Below, piece after piece: positions 26,961-37,952 of a DNA stretch of 64,000 nt. The notes below the pieces were generated by a model. That model saw only the letters and a program-made list of their open reading frames with translations, ran no database searches and was not told where the DNA came from. Source of the DNA: Streptomyces spinosisporus (GTDB taxonomy: Bacteria; Actinomycetota; Actinomycetes; Streptomycetales; Streptomycetaceae); the NCBI RefSeq assembly GCF_022698145.1, contig NZ_JALDAX010000001.1:806001-870000 (forward strand), read 5' to 3'. Made by a program: the position numbers and the translations under genes. How positions within the stretch are numbered: the stretch's first letter is position 1; every line of letters starts with the position of its first letter.

Positions 26961-27917
26961 CTAGTCTTCGCCCCGGCGCTGCACAAGGCGCCAGTTGATG
27001 ATCGAGAAGATGACGACGACGAGGAAGATCCCCCAGGCCACGGCGGCGCCGTAGCCGAAGTCGTTGTTGTCGAAGGTCTGCTGGAAGAAGTAGAGGACCA
27101 TCGTCCGGCCCGCGTGGCCCGGGCCGCCGGAGAACGTCGAGTCGTTCGAGGTGTTCTGCAGCAGCACCTGTGCCTCGGTGAAGCTCTGCAGACCGGTGAC
27201 CGTGGAGACCACGAGCACGAACAGCAGGGTCGGCCGCAGCATCGGCAGCGTGATCCGGAAGAACGTCTGCACGGGATTGGCGCCGTCCACCCGCGCGGCC
27301 TCGTACAGCTCGCTCGGGACGGTCTGCAGACCGGCCAGGAAGATGATCGCGTTGTAGCCGGTCCACTGCCAGGTCATCAGCGTCGCGATGGCGATCTTGA
27401 TGCCCCACGGCGTGTTCAGCCACGCCACCTGGTCCAGGCCGACCGCCTGCAACAGGGCGTTGACGAGGCCGAAGTTGGTGGAGAAGACCGAGCCGAAGAC
27501 GATGGCGATCGCGACGACCGAGGTGACGTTCGGCAGGAAGTAGGCGAAGCGGTAGACGTTCTTGAAGCGGACCGCGGAGTTGAGCATCACGGCCGTCACC
27601 ATCGCCAGGAAGATCATGGGGAAGGTGGCCAGCGCCCAGATGAGGATCGTGTTCCCGATCGAGCTCCAGAAGTCGCTGTCGCCCAGCAGGTACTGGTACT
27701 GCGACAGACCCGCCCACTCCATCGTGCCGAGGCCGTCCCAGCGGTGGAACGACAGATAGAGCGAGAAGCCGACGGGGACCAGACCGAAGGCGAGGAAGAG
27801 CAGATAGAACGGGGAGATCGCGGCGTACAGATGCCAGTACTTGCGCAGGGCCGAGCGGGGCCGGGCGGCCGGGGTCCGCTGCGCGACGACGGGGGGCTTG
27901 TCCAGGGCGGTGGCCAT
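26961..27917 (-). CDS. Carbohydrate ABC transporter permease, MalF-type
   Basis: 318 aa with about six membrane segments (first: AAISPFYLLFLAFGLVPVGFSLYLSF) and the EAA loop EAARVDGANPVQTFFRITLPMLRPT. It pairs with the MalG-type permease downstream. Its ATG shares one base with the stop of the binding-protein gene (TGATG), which indicates tight coupling. Substrate is presumably an oligosaccharide processed by the neighbouring glycosidases. Confidence 0.95.
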   Translation of the reverse strand: MATALDKPPVVAQRTPAARPRSALRKYWHLYAAISPFYLLFLAFGLVPVGFSLYLSFHRWDGLGTMEWAGLSQYQYLLGDSDFWSSIGNTILIWALATFPMIFLAMVTAVMLNSAVRFKNVYRFAYFLPNVTSVVAIAIVFGSVFSTNFGLVNALLQAVGLDQVAWLNTPWGIKIAIATLMTWQWTGYNAIIFLAGLQTVPSELYEAARVDGANPVQTFFRITLPMLRPTLLFVLVVSTVTGLQSFTEAQVLLQNTSNDSTFSGGPGHAGRTMVLYFFQQTFDNNDFGYGAAVAWGIFLVVVIFSIINWRLVQRRGED

Positions 27918-29242
27918 CAGTAGTCCACCCCCAGGTGCTTCGCGATGCGCCGGCACTTGCTCATGGCGTCACTCCAGGCCTGGTCCGGGTCCTTGCCGAG
28001 GACGCCGACGTTCTTGATCTCGTCCTTGATGGGCTGTCCGAGCGCCACGTCGTAGGGGCTGTTGTAGGCGATCGCGATCTTCTGCGCCGCCGGACCGAAG
28101 ACGTCCGTCGTCACCTGGCCGCCGAAGAAGGGGTCGGGCGCGCGCAGTTGCTTCAGCTCGTAGGAGGCGGGCGTGGAGGGGAAGAGGCCCGCGTCGACGT
28201 AACCCGAGGCCTGGTTGGCCGCGTTGAGCATCCACGCGACGATCTCGAAGGCCTGCTCGGGCTCCCGGCATGCCTTGGTGATCGACAGGAACGAGCCGCC
28301 GTTGTTGGCCGGGCGCACCGGCATGTCGGCGATCCGCCACCTGCCCTTGGTCCTCGGGTTGCCGTTCTTGATGTCGTACGACGCCCAGGAGGCGCCGAGT
28401 TGGCTGGGCAGCTTGCCGCTGTCGACCGCGGAGATCTGGTCCGGGGTGCCGGTGACGAGGTCGGAGACGATGCCGCGCCGCTTGGCCTGGACGGCGAGGT
28501 CCCAGGCGTGCCGCACATGCTCCTGGTCGCCGATGAAGTGGCGGTCCTTGTCGACGTAGCGCTTGGCGCCCTGCTGCACGATGTTCTCGAAGACGCTGTT
28601 GACGTCGGTGAGCAGCGAGGTCCCGGGGATCCGCTTCTTCAGCTGCTCACCGGCCGCGAAGAACTTCTCCCAGGTGTTCAACTCTGCGGAGACGTCGGCC
28701 GGTTCGTAGGGCAGTCCGGCCCTGCGGAACACCTGGTACTGGTAGTAGTGCGCCACCGGTCCGCAGTCGATGGGGAAGCCGACCATCGTGCCGTCGTCGG
28801 CGATGCCCTGCTCCCACTTCCACGGCAGGTACTGGTCCTGGTACTTCCCGGCGCCGAGCGTGCGCAGATCCACGAACTGGTCGGCGTCGGGCAGATAGGA
28901 CGCCATGTCCTCGCCCTTGAGCCCCGCGATGTCGGGGATGTGGGCACGGCCGGTCATCGTCGTGATCAGCTTGGAGCGGTAGTAGCCGCCGATCTTGATG
29001 GCCTGCAGGTCGACCGTGGAGTCGTAACGGGCCCTGGCCTTCTTGAGGACGGTGTCGCCGAGACCGCCGTCCCAGTACCACAGGACCATGTTCCGGCCGG
29101 TGGAACCGGTCGGAACGGCACAGCCGGACGCCAGGCCGCCGAGCGCCGTGGCGGCCGTACCGGCCAGGCCTGCGCGGAGCAGACCTCTTCGTGAGAGCCG
29201 CACAGCTCCCACCGCCTTTCGGATCTTTACGGGACTTCGCAT
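27917..29242 (-). CDS. Sugar ABC transporter substrate-binding lipoprotein
   Basis: About 441 aa. A twin-arginine-type leader (RLSRRGLLRAGLAGTAATALGG) ends in a lipobox LASGC (Cys41), so a folded lipoprotein exported by Tat is likely. The mature part is a family 1 sugar-binding protein (NMVLWYWDGGLGD..., TWEKFFAAGEQLKK, NNGGSFLSITKACREPEQAFEIVAWM). The start is uncertain: the ATG at 29242 has no good ribosome site, whereas in-frame GTG codons at 29212 and 29203 follow purine-rich stretches. First gene of the importer-GH2 operon. Confidence 0.93.
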   Translation of the reverse strand: MRSPVKIRKAVGAVRLSRRGLLRAGLAGTAATALGGLASGCAVPTGSTGRNMVLWYWDGGLGDTVLKKARARYDSTVDLQAIKIGGYYRSKLITTMTGRAHIPDIAGLKGEDMASYLPDADQFVDLRTLGAGKYQDQYLPWKWEQGIADDGTMVGFPIDCGPVAHYYQYQVFRRAGLPYEPADVSAELNTWEKFFAAGEQLKKRIPGTSLLTDVNSVFENIVQQGAKRYVDKDRHFIGDQEHVRHAWDLAVQAKRRGIVSDLVTGTPDQISAVDSGKLPSQLGASWASYDIKNGNPRTKGRWRIADMPVRPANNGGSFLSITKACREPEQAFEIVAWMLNAANQASGYVDAGLFPSTPASYELKQLRAPDPFFGGQVTTDVFGPAAQKIAIAYNSPYDVALGQPIKDEIKNVGVLGKDPDQAWSDAMSKCRRIAKHLGVDY

Positions 29243-29262
29243 GAGAGGGGCAATGCGGGGGG

Positions 29263-30282
29263 TCAGTGCGGTGGTGCGGGCGGGGTCACCGGGGCGTGGC
29301 GCACCGGCGGTCCGACGTCCGCCGGCAGCCGCTCGGCGAGGAAGCCGTACGCCGCCTTCAGGCCGGGGTCGGTCAGGGAGCGCCACCAGCGGTCGACGCC
29401 GTACCAGCCGGGGGCGGCGAGCGCCCCGCCGTGATGGCCGACGGACAGCCCGGCCGCGAGGACGGCGAACAGCAGCCGCTCCCGCAGCGGCCAGCCGCCG
29501 AGCGAGGCGGCGACGAAGCTCGCGCCGAACACGTCGCCCGCGCCGGTGGCGTCCAGGACGGCGACGTCCAGGGCCGGGACCTCGGCGTACTCGCCCGTCG
29601 TCTGGTCGACGGCCACCGCGCCGTCGCCGCCGCGCGTGACGACGGCGACCGGCACCAGTTCGGAGAGGGTGCCGAGGGCGGCGAGGGCGCTGTCGGTGCG
29701 GGTGTAGGCCATCGCCTCGGTCTCGTTGGGGAGGAAGGCGTGGCACAGGGGGAGCTGGTCCAGCAGCTGCGACGACCACTGCTGGGTGGGGTCCCAGCCG
29801 ACGTCGGCGTAGATCTGCGTGCCGTTCGCGGCGGCCTTGGCGAGCCAGCCGCGCGGCTCCGCCTCCAGGTGCACGAGCGCGGTGCGCGCCTCGGGCGGGT
29901 CACCCACCAGCCTGTCCTGCGAGAACGGCGGCTCCTGGCCGTGGGTGACCAGGGCCCGGTCGTGGCCCGCGGCCAGCGAGACGGTGACGGGGGTGGGCCA
30001 GCCGTCCGCGGTGCGTGAGAGCGAGAGGTCGACGCCTTCCTGGTCGCCCAGGACGCCTTGGCAGTACGCGCCGTAGAAGTCGTCGCCGAAGACGGTCGCC
30101 AGCGAGGTGCGCAGGCCGAACCGGGACGCGGCCACCGCGAGGTTCGCGATGCCGCCGGGGCCGCAGCCCATGCCGCCGGTCCAGATCTCCTCGCCCGGCG
30201 TCGGCGGCTTGCCGAGTCCGGTGAGGACGAGGTCGTAGAAGAGCAGCCCGGTCAGGAGCACGTCGGGCCTGTCGTCGTCCAC
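29263..30282 (-). CDS. PfkB-family carbohydrate kinase
   Basis: 339 aa from the GTG at 30282 (VDDDRPDVLL), with AGAGG upstream. The ribokinase-fold signatures are present: the N-terminal GGMGCGPGGIANLAVAASRFG, the PNETEA segment, and the C-terminal anion-hole/catalytic motif DATGAGDVFGASF. It probably phosphorylates a monosaccharide freed from the imported glycan. It heads the leftward arm of the locus, divergent from the DeoR gene. Confidence 0.93.
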   Translation of the reverse strand: MDDDRPDVLLTGLLFYDLVLTGLGKPPTPGEEIWTGGMGCGPGGIANLAVAASRFGLRTSLATVFGDDFYGAYCQGVLGDQEGVDLSLSRTADGWPTPVTVSLAAGHDRALVTHGQEPPFSQDRLVGDPPEARTALVHLEAEPRGWLAKAAANGTQIYADVGWDPTQQWSSQLLDQLPLCHAFLPNETEAMAYTRTDSALAALGTLSELVPVAVVTRGGDGAVAVDQTTGEYAEVPALDVAVLDATGAGDVFGASFVAASLGGWPLRERLLFAVLAAGLSVGHHGGALAAPGWYGVDRWWRSLTDPGLKAAYGFLAERLPADVGPPVRHAPVTPPAPPH

Positions 30283-30389
30283 GCGCCCAGCCTCTCGCCA
30301 AAACACGTCAATTTCGATGACCGGAATCGTGCGCCGCCGCGAGAGATTGGTCAATACCCGAGCAGAAGTGCGCATGGAAATGATTGAAG

Positions 30390-31175
30390 ATGACGAGTAG
30401 TGTTCGCGATGTGCTGGCAGAACGACGACACCAACTCATCCTGCGGGCCCTGCGCTCAGGTGGCCCCGCGTCCGTGACCGACCTCTCCGAGCAGCTGGAC
30501 GTGAGCCCCGCCACGGTCAGGCGCGACCTGGTCAAGCTGGAGGAGGACGGGCTGCTCACCCGCGTGCACGGCGGCGCCGTCGTGGAGGAGGGCGACCAGC
30601 CCTTCGCCGAGGTCGCCGAGGTGCGCGTCACCGAGAAGGACGCCATAGCCGCGCGCGCCGCGGCGATGGTCGCCGACGGCCAGTCCGTCCTGCTCGACAT
30701 CGGCACCACCGCCTACCGCCTCGCCCGGCAGCTGCACGGCCGCCGCCTCACCGTGATCACCAGCAACCTGGTGGTCTACGAGGAGCTCGCCGACGACGAG
30801 GGCATCGAGCTGGTGCTGCTCGGCGGCATGGTGCGCCGCGAGTACCGCTCCCTGGTCGGCTTCCTCACCGAGGACAATCTGCGCCAGCTGCACGCCGACT
30901 GGCTCTTCCTCGGCACCAGTGGAGTGCGCCCCGGCGGGCAGGTGATGGACACGACGGTCGTGGAGGTGCCGGTCAAGCGCGCCATGATCAAGGCGAGCGA
31001 CAAGGTGGTGCTGCTGGCGGACACGGCGAAGTTCCCGGGTACGGGGATGGCGAAGGTCTGCGGTCCCGAGGACCTGGACGTGGTGGTGACGAACGCGCCG
31101 GTCGACCCGGCGACCCGCTCCTCCCTGGAGGAGGCCGGCGTCGAGGTCGTGGCGGCAGGAGAGGTGCAGGCGTGA
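30390..31175 (+). CDS. DeoR-family transcriptional regulator
   Basis: 261 aa. The N-terminal helix-turn-helix is RRHQLILRALRSGGPASVTDLSEQLDVSPATVRRDLVKLEEDGLLTRVHGGA, and the sugar-phosphate sensing domain has DIGTTAYRLARQL, ITSNLVVYEEL and LLGGMVRREYRSLVG. DeoR proteins of this class usually respond to phosphosugars, which fits the divergent PfkB kinase supplying the effector. The 107-nt gap before it carries both divergent promoters; GTCAAT repeats at 30308 and 30351 are weak operator candidates. GTG to ATG choice is uncertain by a few codons. Confidence 0.94.
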   Translation: MTSSVRDVLAERRHQLILRALRSGGPASVTDLSEQLDVSPATVRRDLVKLEEDGLLTRVHGGAVVEEGDQPFAEVAEVRVTEKDAIAARAAAMVADGQSVLLDIGTTAYRLARQLHGRRLTVITSNLVVYEELADDEGIELVLLGGMVRREYRSLVGFLTEDNLRQLHADWLFLGTSGVRPGGQVMDTTVVEVPVKRAMIKASDKVVLLADTAKFPGTGMAKVCGPEDLDVVVTNAPVDPATRSSLEEAGVEVVAAGEVQA

Positions 31176-32509
31176 GGCTGACGATTCTGGGCGGCGGCGG
31201 GTTCCGGGTGCCGCTGGTGTACGGGGCACTGCTGACGGACCACGCCGAGGGACGGGTCACCGACGTCGTCCTGCACGACCTGGACGCCGGCCGGCTGGAC
31301 GCGGTCGCCCGGGTCCTGGCCGAGCAGGCCGCCGGGGTGCCCGACGCCCCCGCGGTGACCACCACGACCGACCTCGACGAGGCCCTGCGCGGCGCCGACT
31401 TCGTCTTCTCCGCGATCCGCGTCGGGGGCCTGGAAGGCAGGGCGAACGACGAGCGGGTGGCGCTCGCCGAGGGCGTCCTCGGCCAGGAGACGGTCGGCGC
31501 GGGCGGCATCGCCTACGGCCTGCGCACCGTCCCCGTCGCCGTCGACATCGCCCGGCGGGTGGCCCGGCTCGCGCCCGACGCCTGGGTCATCAACTTCACC
31601 AACCCGGCCGGCCTGGTCACCGAGGCCATGTCCCGCCACCTCGGCGACCGCGTCATCGGCATCTGCGACTCCCCGGTCGGCCTCGGCCGCCGTATCGCCC
31701 GCGTTCTCGGCGGCGACCCGAAGCAGGCCTGGATCGACTACGTCGGCCTCAACCACCTCGGCTGGGTGCGCGGCCTGCACATCGCCGGACGCGACGAACT
31801 CCCGCGGCTGCTCGCCGACCCCGACCTGCTCGGCTCCTTCGAGGAGGGCAAGCTCTTCGGCGTCGACTGGCTGCAGTCCCTCGGCGCGATCCCCAACGAG
31901 TACCTGCACTACTACTACTTCAACCGCGAGGCCGTACGCGCCTACCAGCAGGCCGAGAAGACCCGCGGCGCCTTCCTGCGCGACCAGCAGGAGCGCTTCT
32001 ACGAGGAGATGCGCGACCCCGGCGCCCGAGCGCTCACCGCCTGGGACCGCACCCGCGCCGAGCGCGAGGCGACGTACATGGCGGAGAACCGCGAGAGCGC
32101 GGGCGCCGGCGAGCGCGACGCCGACGACCTCTCCGGCGGCTACGAGAAGGTCGCCCTCGCCCTGATGCGGGCCATCGCCCGCGACGAGCGCACCACCCTG
32201 ATCCTCAACGTCCGCAACCGCACCACCCTGTCGGTGCTCGACACCGAGGCCGTCATCGAGGTCCCGTGCCTGGTCGACGCGGGCGGCGCGCACCCGGTCA
32301 CCGTCGCCCCGCTGCCCGACCACGCCACCGGCCTGGTCTGTGCGGTCAAGGCGGTCGAGCGCGAGGTGCTCGCCGCCGCCGAGTCCGGCTCCCGTACGAC
32401 GGCCGTGAAGGCCTTCGCCCTGCATCCGCTGGTCGACTCCGTGAACGTGGCCCGGCGGCTCGTCGAGGGCTACACGGCCGTTCACCCCGGCCTCTCCTAC
32501 CTGAAGTAA
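31172..32509 (+). CDS. NAD-dependent glycosidase, family 4 (6-phospho-beta-glucosidase type)
   Basis: 445 aa; its GTG overlaps the DeoR stop. GH4 enzymes use NAD+ and a divalent metal for redox-elimination glycosidic cleavage. The dinucleotide site GGGGFRVPLV opens the protein, the metal-binding Cys is in GICDSPVGL, and the metal-binding His is in YVGLNHLGW. The GGIAYGLRTVP and INFTNPAGL segments are typical. Many members act on 6-phosphoglycosides, but the nearby importer is ABC-type and delivers unphosphorylated sugars, so substrate phosphorylation state is uncertain. Confidence 0.92.
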   Translation: MRLTILGGGGFRVPLVYGALLTDHAEGRVTDVVLHDLDAGRLDAVARVLAEQAAGVPDAPAVTTTTDLDEALRGADFVFSAIRVGGLEGRANDERVALAEGVLGQETVGAGGIAYGLRTVPVAVDIARRVARLAPDAWVINFTNPAGLVTEAMSRHLGDRVIGICDSPVGLGRRIARVLGGDPKQAWIDYVGLNHLGWVRGLHIAGRDELPRLLADPDLLGSFEEGKLFGVDWLQSLGAIPNEYLHYYYFNREAVRAYQQAEKTRGAFLRDQQERFYEEMRDPGARALTAWDRTRAEREATYMAENRESAGAGERDADDLSGGYEKVALALMRAIARDERTTLILNVRNRTTLSVLDTEAVIEVPCLVDAGGAHPVTVAPLPDHATGLVCAVKAVEREVLAAAESGSRTTAVKAFALHPLVDSVNVARRLVEGYTAVHPGLSYLK

Positions 32510-32528
32510 GCTCCCGGCCGAACCGGCC

Positions 32529-32540
32529 GAAAGCGCTTTC
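32529..32540. promoter_or_regulatory. LacI-type palindrome upstream of alpha-mannosidase
   Basis: GAAAGCGCTTTC is a perfect 12-bp palindrome 37 nt upstream of the GH38 start. Its AAGCGCTT core is typical of LacI-family operators. The local regulator is DeoR, not LacI, so a second, distant regulator may act on the mannosidase-fucosidase segment. Confidence 0.65.
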
Positions 32541-32577
32541 CCCTCCACGTGCCCGCCGCCCTCTCTGGAGACCTCTC

Positions 32578-35622
<3,045 letters not shown>

Positions 35623-35626
35623 CCGG

Positions 35627-36877
35627 ATGACCATGCAACCCTGGTTCACCGACGCCAAGTTGGGGATCTTCGTGCACTGGGGCATCTACGCCGTCGACGG
35701 CGTCCAGGAGTCCTGGTCGTTCTACGACGGCGTCGTGCCGCACGAGCAGTACATGTCCCAGCTGGAGCGCTTCACCGGCGCGCACTACGACCCGCGCCGG
35801 TGGGCCGGCCTGTTCGCCCGCGCGGGCGCCCGCTACGCCGTCCTGACGAGCCGTCACCACGACGGCGTGGCCCTGTGGGACACCCAGTACGGCGACCTCA
35901 GCCTCGGCAAGGACTACCTCGGCCCCTACGCCGACGCCCTGCGGGAGGAGGGGCTCAAGGTCGGCCTCTACTACTCCCACTCCGACTGGAACCACCCGGA
36001 CTACGCCTCCACCCGCAAGCCGGGCCGCCCGCCGGAGCAGGAGGACAACCCCTACTCGGAGTGCGCGGCCGAGGACGAGGACCTGGCCGCCTGGGAGCGG
36101 TACCTCGCCTACCGGGACGGCCAGATACGGGAGCTGGCCTCCCGCTACCGGCCCGACCTGATGTGGTTCGACGGCGAGTGGGAGCGCAGCGAGGAGCAGT
36201 GGCGCATCCGAGAACTCGCCGCGCTCGTCCGCTCGTACGTACCCGACGTGGTCTTCAACGCCCGCATGCTCGGCGAGGGCGACTACGCCACCCCCGAGCA
36301 GGGCGCCCCCATCGTGCCGCCCGAGGGCCCCTGGGAGCTGTGCCTGACGATCAACGACTCGTGGGGCCACCAGCACCACGACCACCACCACAAGTCGCTC
36401 GCGCAGCTGATCCGCTACTTCACCGAGACCATCGGAGGCGGGGGCAATCTGCTCCTCGACGTCGGCCCGACCGAGGACGGCACCATCCCGCAGCCGCAGG
36501 TCGAACGCCTGGAAGGGCTGGGGGAGTGGATCCGCGGGCACGAGCCGGCGGTGTACGGCACGGTGCGCGGGCTGCCGGCCGGGCACCACTACGGGCCCAG
36601 CACCCTGTCGGCCGATCGCCGCACCCTCTACCTCGTCCTGTTCGACGCGCCTCGCGCCGAGATCGGCGTGCGCGGGCTCGCCACCAAGGTCCGCAGGGTC
36701 ACCGTCCTCGGCACCGGCACCGAACTCGGCCACCAGGTCGTCGGCGGGCTGCACGAGGCGGTCGGCGTGCTGTGGATCGACCGGCCGTCCGCGGCCGACC
36801 TCGACCCGTACGCCACCGTCCTCGCCCTCGAACTGAGCGGCGAGCTGGAGCTGTACCGGGGAGCGGGCCGGTCCTGA
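35627..36877 (+). CDS. Alpha-L-fucosidase, glycoside hydrolase family 29
   Basis: 416 aa. Family signatures: WFTDAKLGIFVHWGIYAV near the start, TSRHHDGVALWDT, and the nucleophile Asp in DLMWFDGEWERS. NLLLDVGPTEDGTIP completes the catalytic domain, and a short C-terminal beta-domain follows. No signal peptide, so it is cytosolic. It starts 5 nt after the mannosidase stop and closes the rightward arm of the glycan locus, with a hairpin after the gene. Confidence 0.93.
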   Translation: MTMQPWFTDAKLGIFVHWGIYAVDGVQESWSFYDGVVPHEQYMSQLERFTGAHYDPRRWAGLFARAGARYAVLTSRHHDGVALWDTQYGDLSLGKDYLGPYADALREEGLKVGLYYSHSDWNHPDYASTRKPGRPPEQEDNPYSECAAEDEDLAAWERYLAYRDGQIRELASRYRPDLMWFDGEWERSEEQWRIRELAALVRSYVPDVVFNARMLGEGDYATPEQGAPIVPPEGPWELCLTINDSWGHQHHDHHHKSLAQLIRYFTETIGGGGNLLLDVGPTEDGTIPQPQVERLEGLGEWIRGHEPAVYGTVRGLPAGHHYGPSTLSADRRTLYLVLFDAPRAEIGVRGLATKVRRVTVLGTGTELGHQVVGGLHEAVGVLWIDRPSAADLDPYATVLALELSGELELYRGAGRS

Positions 36878-36912
36878 TTTCCATCGAATCTTAAGAAAGC
36901 GGTAAGTCACCT

Positions 36913-36943
36913 GGTCACGGACCCTTCGACGGGGTCCGTGACC
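36913..36943 (+). terminator. Terminator hairpin after alpha-L-fucosidase
   Basis: GGTCACGGACCC and its exact complement are separated by a 7-nt loop (36925-36931), 36 nt after the fucosidase stop. It separates the glycan locus from the sulfotransferase gene. Confidence 0.8.
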
Positions 36944-37024
36944 GGCTCCGTTCCCCTGCTCGACACCCGGAGTTCGCCTGCTCCCACTGGGATGCGGGCC
37001 ACAGGGCAAGAGGAAGGTGTCAGC

Positions 37025-37912
37025 GTGAGTGACCGCCGTATGACCGCGATACGAAAGGGGCTCAGGCGTCGAGGGAGGCTCATGGCGCAGGCGGTGAGCC
37101 CGCCCCGCAGACACCTCGACGCCGTGCCGTCCCCGCGCGGCGGCGACGCCTCCTACACCGCTCCGCCCGCCCCGCGTCTGGTGGACTCCCCGGTCTTCGT
37201 GCTGTCCTCGGTGCGCTCCGGCTCCACCCTGCTGCGGGTCCTGCTGAACAGCCACAGCCGCATCCGCGCCCCGCACGAGATGCATCTGCGGACGCTGCAC
37301 GTCCACCTCTCGCGCGAGTTCACCGCGGACGCCATGCGGGAGCTGCAGCTCGACAAGGACGAGCTGGAGCACCTGCTGTGGGACCGGGTGCTGCATCTGG
37401 AGCTGACCCGCAGCGGCAAGGACGTCATCGTCGACAAGACGCCGCCCAACACGCTCATCTGGCCGCGCCTGCACCGATGTTGGCCGAACGCCCGCTACAT
37501 CCTGCTGCTGCGCCACCCGGGTGCGGTCATCGCCTCGCTGACCGACCGCCGTACCGACCCGGACCGCGAGGCCATCGAGGCCGAGGTGCTCGACTACAGC
37601 GAGAAGCTGGAGGCCGCACGGCAGAGCCTGGACGCCCATGTGGTGACGTACGAGGACCTCACCGCCGAGCCGGAGCGGGTCACCCGCTCTCTGTGCGACT
37701 ACCTCGGCGTCGCGTGGGAGAGCGGCATGCTCGACTACGGCACCAAGGACCACGGCACCTTCCGCCCGCAGCTCGGCGACTGGTCGAGCACCATCAGGTC
37801 GGGCCGGATCCAGCCCGCCCGCCCCGCCGACGGGACGGCCGCGCTGCCGCCGCGGCTCGCGGAGCTCGCGCGGGCGTGGGGGTACCCGGTCGGGGCACCC
37901 CCACGCCGCTGA
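37025..37912 (+). CDS. PAPS-dependent sulfotransferase family protein
   Basis: 295 aa from the GTG at 37025 with GGAAGG upstream. The 5'-phosphosulfate loop is VLSSVRSGSTLLR (about 59-71) and the 3'-phosphate motif is YILLLRHPGAVIASLTD (about 155-172); VTYEDLTAEPERV matches the sulfotransferase core. The N-terminal ~50 residues are basic and variable. It should transfer sulfate from PAPS to a hydroxyl of a small molecule, lipid or carbohydrate; acceptor unknown. It stands alone, convergent with the chitinase gene. Confidence 0.85.
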   Translation: MSDRRMTAIRKGLRRRGRLMAQAVSPPRRHLDAVPSPRGGDASYTAPPAPRLVDSPVFVLSSVRSGSTLLRVLLNSHSRIRAPHEMHLRTLHVHLSREFTADAMRELQLDKDELEHLLWDRVLHLELTRSGKDVIVDKTPPNTLIWPRLHRCWPNARYILLLRHPGAVIASLTDRRTDPDREAIEAEVLDYSEKLEAARQSLDAHVVTYEDLTAEPERVTRSLCDYLGVAWESGMLDYGTKDHGTFRPQLGDWSSTIRSGRIQPARPADGTAALPPRLAELARAWGYPVGAPPRR

Positions 37913-37952
37913 CGGGGCGAGCGCGAGCGCACGCCGCTGAAGGGACGAGCGC
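37902..37952. repeat. Imperfect 23-bp tandem repeat at the sulfotransferase 3' end
   Basis: CACGCCGCTGACGGGGCGAG (37902 on) and CACGCCGCTGAAGGGACGAG (37930 on) repeat at 28-bp offset, with two mismatches over 23 bp. The first copy contains the sulfotransferase stop codon; the second runs into the chitinase stop. Confidence 0.7.
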
